The translations under genes were made by a program, and so were the position numbers. From contig JAEYSS010000159.1 of assembly GCA_023434425.1 (NCBI GenBank), positions 1-49,507 of the forward strand: DNA of 49,507 bases, written 5' to 3'. The notes under the pieces were generated by a model. The model was not told where the DNA came from. It was given only the letters and a program-made list of their open reading frames with translations, and did not search any database. The DNA is from Pseudomonadota bacterium (GTDB lineage: Bacteria; Pseudomonadota; Alphaproteobacteria; Ferrovibrionales; Ferrovibrionaceae). This document shows positions 38,762-45,383 of the stretch, in pieces. The stretch's first letter is position 1. The number at the start of each line of letters is the position of its first letter.

Positions 38762-39640
38762 CTAGCTTTTTGCTTCCGGAATCGGTCCCGCATAGTCGGG
38801 GCGCTCGGCCTTTAGCGCAATCCCCGCCGCATCCAGTTCTTGCGATGACACTGCATCCAGCCGCAGCAGCGCGAGGCCACTGCTGCCGGAAACTGACCGC
38901 AGCTGGCCGACCTCCTGGCCGTTGACGGTGATCGGCGTGCCGGTCGGCGGCAGGTTCGCGCTGCCCTGCACCTTGTAGAGCTGTTTTTTCAGCAGGCCGC
39001 GATACTTGGTGCGCGCCGTCAACTCCTGGCCGATATAGCAGCCCTTGCGGAAATCGACGCCATGCAGCGCCTCGAAATGGTTTTCGAGCAGCAGGCCTTT
39101 GTCCACTTCGATGTCGCGTGCGCCATCGGGCACGCCGAGGGCGATGCGATGCGCTTCGTAGGCGGCGAGGCCGGTGATCGCCAGCGGCGGTGCCACACCG
39201 GCGGGCAACCACAGCCGCCAGCCGAGCGCCGGCAGGCGCGGATCGGTGAACAGCACGGCCTGTTTGTCCACCTCGGGCGTCTGGCCGCTGCCGAACAGCG
39301 CATAGCCCTGCCAGTCGTCCATCTCGGTCAGTTCGACTTTGGCGCGCAGCCGGTACAGCGTCAGCCGGCGCTTCAGGTCGGCCCGCCGTTCGGCCGCCAC
39401 GTCGACCAGCAGGCTACCGGGCTTTTCGGTACAGACCAGGAAATCGTGCAGGAATTTGCCCTGCGGCGTCAGCAGCGCGGCATAGACCGCCCGGCCGGCC
39501 TCGGCCGCCACATCGCTGGAAATCAGGGGATTGAGGAAGGCGGCAGCCTGCCCCTCGTCACCAGGGGGGGCGGAAACCCGCAGCAGGGCACGGTCCGGCA
39601 GGGCGGCGCAGATCGGGGGCGAACAGATGAGGTCGGACAT
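38762..39640 (-). CDS. ygfZ: Folate-binding Fe-S cluster repair protein YgfZ
   Basis: A 292-residue GcvT-like protein that uses tetrahydrofolate and supports certain iron-sulfur enzymes. The hallmark KGCYIGQELTAR motif is present (HGVDFRKGCYIGQE), together with FLNPLISSDVAAEAGRAVYA, ALLTPQGKFLHDFLVC, RRLTLYRLRAKVEL and IEVDKGLLLENHFEALHGVD. The N-terminus and length are normal. It is divergent from the GT9 glycosyltransferase gene and upstream of tag. Confidence 0.93.
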   Translation of the reverse strand: MSDLICSPPICAALPDRALLRVSAPPGDEGQAAAFLNPLISSDVAAEAGRAVYAALLTPQGKFLHDFLVCTEKPGSLLVDVAAERRADLKRRLTLYRLRAKVELTEMDDWQGYALFGSGQTPEVDKQAVLFTDPRLPALGWRLWLPAGVAPPLAITGLAAYEAHRIALGVPDGARDIEVDKGLLLENHFEALHGVDFRKGCYIGQELTARTKYRGLLKKQLYKVQGSANLPPTGTPITVNGQEVGQLRSVSGSSGLALLRLDAVSSQELDAAGIALKAERPDYAGPIPEAKS

Positions 39641-39668
39641 CCCCCTTCACCTATGGGAGCCACCCAGT

Positions 39669-39715
39669 CTTGGCAAGGGCAGAAGGTCGGCTTGGCAAGA
39701 GCAGAGCTTGGCAAG
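39669..39715. repeat. Three copies of CTTGGCAAG in the ygfZ/GT9 gap
   Basis: CTTGGCAAG occurs at 39669, 39691 and 39707; the first two are followed by a GGGCAGA or AGCAGA extension. It may be a transcription-factor site cluster or chance slippage repeat. Confidence 0.4.
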
Positions 39716-39761
39716 GCCGGACACCCCCCCTATAACCCCTCAAACCTTTAAGATTGGGCCC

Positions 39762-40721
39762 ATGCGCATCCTCTTCATTTCCGCCAACCGGGTCGGCGAC
39801 GCCGTTCTCTCCACCGGCCTGATCGACGCCCTGCATGCGAAATTCCCCAAGGCCCGCTTCACCGTGGCCTGCGGCCCGGCGGCGACCGGGGTGTTCGAGG
39901 CCGTGCCCAATCTCGAGCGCCTGATCGTGATGGAGAAGAAGCCCTGGGCCGGGCATTGGTGGGAATTGTGGAAGAAGCTGGCGCTGACCCGCTTCTGGCT
40001 GATCATCGACCTGCGCGGCTCCGGCATCGGCCAGTTCCTGCTGGCGCGCCGCCGGCGCAGCTTCAGCGGCTCCGGTTCGCGCATGCACAAGGTGATCGTG
40101 CTGTCGCATTTCCTCAAGCTGAAGGACATCGCGGCGCCGCGGCTCTGGGTGAAGGACGAGGCCGTGAAAGCGGCGCGAAAGCTGTGGCCCGAAGACGGCC
40201 GCCCGGTGCTGGCGCTCGGCCCGACCGCCAACTGGGGCGGCAAGATCTGGCCGGGCGAGCGCTTCGCCGAACTGGCGCAGCGCCTGACCGCAGCCGACGG
40301 CATCCTGCCCGGCGCCCGCATCGTGGTGTTCGGCGGGCCGGGCGAGGAAGCGCTGGCGGCGCCGGCGCTTGGCAATCTGCCGGCGGACCGCACGCTGGAT
40401 TTCGTCGGCAAGCTCGACCTGCAGACCATCGGCGCGGCGCTGAAACGCTGCAGTCTTTATATCGGTAACGACAGCGGTCTGATGCATCTGTCGGCCGCCG
40501 CCGGCACGCCCACGCTCGGCCTGTTCGGCCCGAGCCGCGAGGAGATCTACGGTCCCTGGGGCGAGCGGAACGGCACCGTGCGCACCGACCGCAGCTTCGC
40601 GGAAATCATCAGCGAGAAAGGCTATGATTTCCGCAGCCAGGACAGCCGCATGCTGGATCTCAGCGTCGACAAGGCGCAGCGCGCCGCCGAAAACGTGTGG
40701 AAACACGCGCAGGAGGACTGA
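39762..40721 (+). CDS. Glycosyltransferase family 9 (heptosyltransferase-like)
   Basis: A 319-residue GT9 enzyme. The N-terminus MRILFISANRVGDAVLSTGL carries the family Asp, followed by IDALHAKFPKARFTVACGPA; the donor site has LGPTANWGGKIWPGERFAEL, VVFGGPGEEALA, YIGNDSGLMHLSAAAGTPTL and LFGPSREEIYGPWG. GT9 enzymes transfer heptose to lipopolysaccharide core; the exact sugar here is not determined. The next gene, also a glycosyltransferase, starts 1 bp after the stop, indicating a shared envelope-glycan role. Confidence 0.9.
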   Translation: MRILFISANRVGDAVLSTGLIDALHAKFPKARFTVACGPAATGVFEAVPNLERLIVMEKKPWAGHWWELWKKLALTRFWLIIDLRGSGIGQFLLARRRRSFSGSGSRMHKVIVLSHFLKLKDIAAPRLWVKDEAVKAARKLWPEDGRPVLALGPTANWGGKIWPGERFAELAQRLTAADGILPGARIVVFGGPGEEALAAPALGNLPADRTLDFVGKLDLQTIGAALKRCSLYIGNDSGLMHLSAAAGTPTLGLFGPSREEIYGPWGERNGTVRTDRSFAEIISEKGYDFRSQDSRMLDLSVDKAQRAAENVWKHAQED

Positions 40722-40722
40722 G

Positions 40723-41493
40723 ATGGCGGCGCCGAAACTCTCCGCTCTTGTGGTGGCGCATAACGAAGCCGCCCAGATCGCCGACTGTCTGGAGCGACTG
40801 CGCTTTGCCGACGAGATCGTGGTGGTGCTCGACCGCTGCACCGACAACACGCGCGAGATCGCGGCGAAATACACCGACAGGCTGATCGAAGGCGCCTGGC
40901 CGCTGGAAGGCGCCCGGCGCAATACCGGACTCGATGCCTGCAGCGGCGACTGGATCCTTGAGGTCGACGCCGACGAACGCGTACCGTCCGAGATGGCGCG
41001 TGAAATCCGCGATGTGATCGCGACGGCAAAGTTCGGCCATATCCTGATCCCGTTCGACAACTATGTCGGCACGCGGCTGGTGCGTTACGGCTGGGGCGGC
41101 TATTTCGGCGTGATGATGGCGCCGCGGCTCTGCGCGAAGGGCGCCAAGCGCTGGGGCGATCAGCGCGTGCATCCGGCGCTGGAACTGAAGGGCGAACAGC
41201 GCTTCCTCAAGAGCCGCATGATTCATTATGTCGACAAGAACATCTCCGACATGATCCACCGGCTCGACCGCTACACGACCGCGAATGCCGCCGACCTGCG
41301 CGCGTTACGCAAAGAGGGCAGGGATATCGGCAGCTACGGCCACAATATCCGCCGCATCTTCAGCCGCTTCTACAAATGCTATGTCGGCCGCAAGGGCTAT
41401 CGCGAGGGCCGCTACGGCTTCCTGATCGCGCTGATGGCCGGGCTCTACCCGATCCTGAGCTACCTCAAGGCCGATCTGGAACGCGACGGCTAA
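40723..41493 (+). CDS. Glycosyltransferase family 2 (WaaE/KdtX-like)
   Basis: A 256-residue GT-A protein. It starts MAAPKLSALVVAHNEAAQIA, with LRFADEIVVVLDRCTDNTRE, RNTGLDACSGDWILEVDADE (metal-binding DAD) and a C-terminal hydrophobic segment, FLIALMAGLYPILSYLKADL. It resembles WaaE/KdtX-type transferases that act on lipopolysaccharide core. AGGAGGACTGAG provides the ribosome site. It forms an operon with the GT9 gene and ends before a palindromic repeat. Confidence 0.88.
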   Translation: MAAPKLSALVVAHNEAAQIADCLERLRFADEIVVVLDRCTDNTREIAAKYTDRLIEGAWPLEGARRNTGLDACSGDWILEVDADERVPSEMAREIRDVIATAKFGHILIPFDNYVGTRLVRYGWGGYFGVMMAPRLCAKGAKRWGDQRVHPALELKGEQRFLKSRMIHYVDKNISDMIHRLDRYTTANAADLRALRKEGRDIGSYGHNIRRIFSRFYKCYVGRKGYREGRYGFLIALMAGLYPILSYLKADLERDG

Positions 41494-41525
41494 GGGCCGC
41501 CGGCGCTTCTCACAAACCATTCTTC

Positions 41526-41596
41526 GTCATGGTCGGGCTCGACCCGACCATCTCGGGCAGGACTGCGGAAGATCCTCGGGTCAAGCCCGAGGATGA
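41526..41596. repeat. Mosaic palindromic repeat pair, copy 3
   Basis: Left hairpin GGTCGGGCTCGACCCGACC, right hairpin CCTCGGGTCAAGCCCGAGG, with GTCAT and ATGAC ends. Located between the convergent GT2 and usg genes. Confidence 0.85.
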
Positions 41597-41603
41597 CGAG
41601 TGG

Positions 41604-41903
41604 TCAGTGCAAACTGTAACTGTCTGCCGCCGCGCGAATCTCCGCCGCGCTGACCAGCCGCGCCGAGACGACGCGCACGCTGTGCAGCTTGCCGTCCAGT
41701 CTGGCTTCCCAGAAATCGAGAAATTTCTGCAGCGCCGGGAATTTCGGCGCGAGGTCGTAATCCTGCCAGACATAGGTCTGCAGCAGTTTCGGATAATCCG
41801 GCATGTGGTAGAGGATTTCCGCCGTGGTCAGGCGGTGCGTCAGCAGCTTCTGCAGCCAGGCTGCATGATCGGGTTTCTTGCTCGCCGGGGAATGATCGGA
41901 CAT
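41604..41903 (-). CDS. usg: Usg family protein
   Basis: A 99-residue protein of the Usg family: WLQKLLTHRLTTAEILYHMP, DYPKLLQTYVWQDYDLAPKF, PALQKFLDFWEARLDGKLHS and VRVVSARL. In many alphaproteobacteria usg is just upstream of trpF; here no trp gene is adjacent. Function unknown. GGAGGCGCG precedes ATG 41903; the open frame further upstream lacks similarity. Confidence 0.88.
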   Translation of the reverse strand: MSDHSPASKKPDHAAWLQKLLTHRLTTAEILYHMPDYPKLLQTYVWQDYDLAPKFPALQKFLDFWEARLDGKLHSVRVVSARLVSAAEIRAAADSYSLH

Positions 41904-42042
41904 CGCGCCTCCAGTGAAAGATGGAGCCGACACCCCGATGCCGCAGACACCGACTCGGGAGCCGGCATATCAACAGTCAAAGCCTGCCAAGAGTGTCAGA
42001 CGCGTTGCAATAAGATTGTGTAAACGTGACGCCGATTGGCAC

Positions 42043-42267
42043 TCAGCGCGCGCGGCTGCTACCGGACGGCGCAGCCGGCCGCCGCATCAGGGTCCAGATG
42101 GCAAAGCCCATCATGCCGAACAGCAGCAGCGGCAGCAGGATGTAAAACGCCGCGCGGTCGGCATGCATCTCTGCCTGCATCGACATGCCGCCGATGAAAG
42201 CCAGCGGCAACAGGGCGCCGAGCAGCACACTGGTGGCCAGGCGTGACATCGCGGCGCCGCGCGTCAT
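42043..42267 (-). CDS. Small two-helix membrane protein
   Basis: A 74-residue protein with two hydrophobic helices (residues about 10-27 and 41-61; the second is FYILLPLLLFGMMGFAIWTL) and a basic proline-rich tail (MRRPAAPSGSSRAR). ATG 42267 overlaps the stop of the upstream peptidoglycan-binding-like gene by 4 bp (ATGA); ATG 42249 (residue 7) is an alternative. I recognise no family. Tight coupling suggests that it works with the upstream protein, perhaps as its membrane partner. Confidence 0.62.
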   Translation of the reverse strand: MTRGAAMSRLATSVLLGALLPLAFIGGMSMQAEMHADRAAFYILLPLLLFGMMGFAIWTLMRRPAAPSGSSRAR

Positions 42268-42614
42268 TGCGAGAAACCGCGGATCGCCTCGATGGTCTCG
42301 CCGCCGGGCAGCGCGATGCCATCGATGGCAAGGCCGTTGTCCTTCTGGAATGTGCGCAAGGCGTAATCGTCACGGCTGCTCCACAACCCGGTCGGACCGT
42401 CGGTGGCCGCCGTATCCAGATAGCCTTCCAGATGCAGCAGCGCCTGCAGCTTGCGGACATCGGCGGGACCGTTGCCCTGCCCGGCCCCCACGCCGGCCTC
42501 AAGGTCGAACAGGCCATCGCCGGCAAAGGCTTCGGCAAAACCGGATGCCGGATCGGGCAAGCAATCCAGGTCATCACGGCTGGGCAGGTCGAGCAGGGAC
42601 TGGTGGGTCGGCAT
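42264..42614 (-). CDS. Short peptidoglycan-binding-like domain protein
   Basis: A 116-residue protein. Residues about 40-112 form one PG_binding-type repeat: VGAGQGNGPADVRKLQALLH, LEGYLDTAATDGPTGLW, YALRTFQKDNGLAIDGIALP, GGETIEAI. The same pattern (VG-G--N---DV-K-QALL, PTG, FQKD-GL--DG) opens the 500-residue protein at 45384, so the two share a domain. No signal peptide. ATG 42614 follows AAGGAA; the upstream extension is not conserved. A TTGCTT-N17-TATATT promoter lies upstream. Confidence 0.72.
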   Translation of the reverse strand: MPTHQSLLDLPSRDDLDCLPDPASGFAEAFAGDGLFDLEAGVGAGQGNGPADVRKLQALLHLEGYLDTAATDGPTGLWSSRDDYALRTFQKDNGLAIDGIALPGGETIEAIRGFSQ

Positions 42615-42643
42615 CGGCGATTCCTTGACTAGAACATAAAGTG

Positions 42644-42672
42644 AATATACAGGCGAGCGGGCCTTGAAGCAA
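42644..42672 (-). promoter_or_regulatory. Sigma-70-type promoter for the 42614 gene
   Basis: On the minus strand TTGCTT (42672-42667), a 17-bp spacer and TATATT (42649-42644), followed about 30 bp later by the start codon. The -10 is identical and the spacing equal to those of the related gene at 45384. Confidence 0.62.
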
Positions 42673-42727
42673 GATATTTTTCGCCTTACGTTCTCATTCA
42701 TAGCAAATCAATGACTTAGCTGCATCG

Positions 42728-42842
42728 CGAACACCAACGAAGCCAAACGAACCGAAACGAACACCAGCGAAGCGTTACGAACCGCGGCGAACACCCACGA
42801 ACCGCAGCGAAGCGAAACGAACCCCAACGAAGCTTTCCGAAG
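42728..42842. repeat. Decamer-phased repeat tract B
   Basis: CGAA followed by C or G recurs at an exact 10-bp interval twelve times, from 42728 to 42838, with five to six variable bases between. Every interval is 10. The tract ends 79 bp before the thiolase start. It reads ACGAAS-like units, comparable to the AACGGG units of tract A on its minus strand. No coding function is apparent in any frame. Confidence 0.9.
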
Positions 42843-42921
42843 TCCGCGCCATCGCCTTGACTTCGCTTCCCGCGCCTTCTTTCTTAACGCACCAGACAAC
42901 AGGAATTTCGGGAGAGACCGC

Positions 42922-44088
42922 ATGACCGCCTGCATCGTCGGCTGGCACCACAGCAAATTCGGCAAACTCGATGGCCGCGACGCCGAAGACCTGATCGTCG
43001 AGGTGGCGGTCGGCGCGATCCGCGATGCCGGCATCGAGCCGAAGGATGTCGATGCGATCTATCTCGGCCATTTCAACGGCGGGCTGATCGATCAGGATTT
43101 CACCGCCTCGCTGGTGCTGCAGGCCGATCCGGGCCTGCGCTTCAAGCCGGCCACCCGTGTGGAGAATGCCTGCTCGACCGGCACGGCGGCGATCTATCAG
43201 GGCCTGAATGCGATTGCCGCGCGCAAGGCGCGCTTCGTGCTCTGCGTCGGCGTCGAGAAGATGACCTCGGCCTCGACCGAGATGGTCGGCAATATCCTGG
43301 TCAAGGCGAGCTACAAGAAGACCGAAATCTTCAACGAAGGCGGTTTCGCCGGCGTGTTCGATTCGATCCAGAAGCAGTATTTCCAGCGCTATGGCGACCA
43401 GTCGGACGCCACCGCGATGATCGCCGCCAAGAACCACAAGAACGGCGCGAAGAATCCGCTGGCGCATATGCAGAAGGATTTCGGCTACGACTTCTGCCGC
43501 ACCGTATCGGACAAGAATCCGCTGGTGGTCGGCGGCATGCGCCGCACCGACTGTTCGATGGTGTCGGATGGTGCCGCCGCACTGGTGATGACCGACGTGC
43601 AGACCGCTTTGCGCATGAAGAAGGCGATTGCCTTCCGCGCCTCGCGCCATGTGCAGGATTTCCTGCCGATGGCCAGTCGCGACGTGATCGCCTTCGAGGG
43701 CCCGGCCAAGGCCTGGGCCGATGCGCTGGCCGAAGCCGGCCTGAGCATCTGGGATCTGTCCTTCGCCGAAAGCCATGACTGCTTCACCATTGCCGAGCTG
43801 ATCGAATACGAGGCGATGGGCCTGACCGCACCGGGCGAAGGCGCGAAAGCGATCAAGGAAGGCTGGGTCCAGGCCGACGGCAAGCTGCCGGTCAATCCCT
43901 CGGGCGGGCTGAAATCCAAGGGCCATCCGATCGGCGCCACCGGCGTCTCGATGCATGTGATGGCGGCGATGCAGCTGAACGGCTCGGCCGGCGATATCCA
44001 GGTGAAGGACGCCAAGCTCGGCGGCGTCTTCAACATGGGCGGCGTGGCAGTGGCCAACTACGTCTCGATCCTCGAACCGCTGCGGTAA
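42922..44088 (+). CDS. Thiolase family acetyl-CoA acetyltransferase
   Basis: A 388-residue thiolase of the SCP-x/type-2-like branch. The acyl-enzyme cysteine is in VENACSTGTAAIYQ (Cys84), the histidine motif is AESHDCFTIAELIEYEAMGL, and the C-terminal active-site loop is NPSGGLKSKGHPIGATGVSM. It cleaves or forms 3-oxoacyl-CoA; chain-length preference is unknown. CGGGAGAGACCGC precedes ATG 42922. A decamer repeat tract lies upstream and a palindromic repeat separates it from acuI. Confidence 0.92.
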   Translation: MTACIVGWHHSKFGKLDGRDAEDLIVEVAVGAIRDAGIEPKDVDAIYLGHFNGGLIDQDFTASLVLQADPGLRFKPATRVENACSTGTAAIYQGLNAIAARKARFVLCVGVEKMTSASTEMVGNILVKASYKKTEIFNEGGFAGVFDSIQKQYFQRYGDQSDATAMIAAKNHKNGAKNPLAHMQKDFGYDFCRTVSDKNPLVVGGMRRTDCSMVSDGAAALVMTDVQTALRMKKAIAFRASRHVQDFLPMASRDVIAFEGPAKAWADALAEAGLSIWDLSFAESHDCFTIAELIEYEAMGLTAPGEGAKAIKEGWVQADGKLPVNPSGGLKSKGHPIGATGVSMHVMAAMQLNGSAGDIQVKDAKLGGVFNMGGVAVANYVSILEPLR

Positions 44089-44106
44089 TCCAGTCAATAT
44101 GAGTAC

Positions 44107-44177
44107 GTCATCCCCGGGCTTGACCCGGGGATCTTTCTCAAATTGCTTGAGATGGTCGGGTCAAGCCCGACCATGAC
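44107..44177. repeat. Mosaic palindromic repeat pair, copy 4
   Basis: Left hairpin CCCCGGGCTTGACCCGGGG, right hairpin GGTCGGGTCAAGCCCGACC, again with GTCAT/ATGAC ends, between the thiolase and acuI genes. Confidence 0.87.
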
Positions 44178-44200
44178 AGCCTTGTAGGGATGGCAAAGTA

Positions 44201-45190
44201 ATGTCCGATACCTTCCGCGCCGTGGTGATCGAAGAGGTCGACGGCAAACCGAAAGCCGGCTTCAAGGAGCTGAGCAAGAAAGACCTGCCGCAGAATGACG
44301 TGCTGGTCGAGGTCGCCTATTCCACCTTGAACTACAAGGACGGCCTGGCGCTGACCGGCGGACGCATCGCACGCAAACTGCCGATGGTGGCCGGCATCGA
44401 TCTGGCCGGAACTGTCGTCATGTCGGGCAATTCCGATTTCAAGCCGGGCGAGAAGGTGATCGTCAACGGCTATGGCCTGTCGGAAACCCAGTGGGGCGCA
44501 TACAGCCGCTTCGCCAGCGTGAAGAGCGACTGGCTGGTACGCCTGCCCGATACCTTCACCATGCAGGAGGCGATGGCGATCGGCACCGCCGGTTACACAG
44601 CCATGCTCTGCGTCATGGCGCTGGAAGATGCCGGCCTCTCCAAGGATGACGGCGAAGTGCTGGTGACGGGTGCTGCCGGCGGCGTCGGTTCGGTGGCCAT
44701 CGCGATCCTGGCGCGCAAGGGCTACAAGGTGGTGGCCGCCACCGGCCGGCCCGAGACGCATGACTATCTGGCCTCGCTTGGCGCCACCGGCTTTGTCGCG
44801 CGCGAGGAACTGGCCACCAAAGGCCCGCCGATGGCGAAGGAACGCTGGGCGGCGGCGGTGGACTCGGTCGGCGGCCAGACGCTCGCCACCGTGCTCAGCC
44901 AGGTGAAATACGGCGGCTTCGTCGCCGCCTGCGGCCTGGCCGGCGGCACCGATCTGCCGGCCAGCGTGTTCCCCTTCATCCTGCGCAATGTCAGCCTGCT
45001 CGGCGTCGATTCCGTGATGGCGCCGATGCACAAACGCAAGCGCGCCTGGTGGCAGCTGGCACAGGATCTGCCGAAGGGCGCGCTCGCCAAGATGACCGAG
45101 GTGCATCCGCTGTCAGAGGTGCTGGAGCTGGCGCCGAAGATTCTGGCGGGCCAGATCCGCGGTCGCGTGGTGATCGACGTCAGCAAATAA
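44201..45190 (+). CDS. acuI: Acrylyl-CoA reductase (NADPH), MDR family
   Basis: A 329-residue zinc-independent medium-chain reductase of the YhdH/AcuI type. Motifs: VEVAYSTLNYKDGLALTGGR, MVAGIDLAGTVVMSGNSDFK, VNGYGLSETQWGAYSRFASV, TAGYTAMLCVMALEDAGL, the nucleotide loop VTGAAGGVGSVAIAI, and FILRNVSLLGVDSVM. AcuI reduces toxic acryloyl-CoA to propionyl-CoA in 3-hydroxypropionate and DMSP metabolism, which fits the thiolase beside it and the mmsA gene elsewhere in the window. Confidence 0.92.
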   Translation: MSDTFRAVVIEEVDGKPKAGFKELSKKDLPQNDVLVEVAYSTLNYKDGLALTGGRIARKLPMVAGIDLAGTVVMSGNSDFKPGEKVIVNGYGLSETQWGAYSRFASVKSDWLVRLPDTFTMQEAMAIGTAGYTAMLCVMALEDAGLSKDDGEVLVTGAAGGVGSVAIAILARKGYKVVAATGRPETHDYLASLGATGFVAREELATKGPPMAKERWAAAVDSVGGQTLATVLSQVKYGGFVAACGLAGGTDLPASVFPFILRNVSLLGVDSVMAPMHKRKRAWWQLAQDLPKGALAKMTEVHPLSEVLELAPKILAGQIRGRVVIDVSK

Positions 45191-45198
45191 CCTCGAAC

Positions 45199-45285
45199 GT
45201 CATGGCCGGGCTTGTCCCGGCCATCCACGCCTTCCTTCCTTCCACCAGCAGGACAATCGATGCCCGGCACAAGGCCGGGCATGCC
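45199..45285. repeat. Mosaic palindromic repeat pair, copy 5
   Basis: Left hairpin GGCCGGGCTTGTCCCGGCC, right hairpin GCCCGGCACAAGGCCGGGC, with GTCAT at the left and CATGCC at the right end. Located after acuI. Confidence 0.83.
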
Positions 45286-45304
45286 GGGTCAGTTTTATCT
45301 GTTC

Positions 45305-45333
45305 TTGCAATAAGAACAAATATGGTATATATT
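45305..45333 (+). promoter_or_regulatory. Sigma-70-type promoter with overlapping dyad for the 45384 gene
   Basis: TTGCAA (45305-45310), 17-bp spacer and TATATT (45328-45333). The dyad GTTCTT-GCAAT-AAGAAC (45301-45317) covers the -35 and is a candidate operator. The region is strongly AT-rich. A GGAGGAG ribosome site precedes ATG 45384. Confidence 0.65.
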
Positions 45334-45383
45334 ATAGGAATATTATCAATACTCCCGTATTCACCCCGGAGGAGTTTTCCGCC

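Noticed and set aside
38754..39212. N-terminal extension of tag
   Set aside because: It lies within ygfZ in another frame and shows no similarity to glycosylases.
39651..41060. 469-codon minus-strand frame opposite the GT9 and GT2 genes
   Set aside because: Mirror of two recognisable glycosyltransferases; starts in sequence that codes for the plus-strand gene.
9743..42842. CRISPR array as an explanation for the decamer tracts
   Set aside because: Units are only 10 bp with no constant 24-37-bp repeat and no spacers; no cas gene is present.
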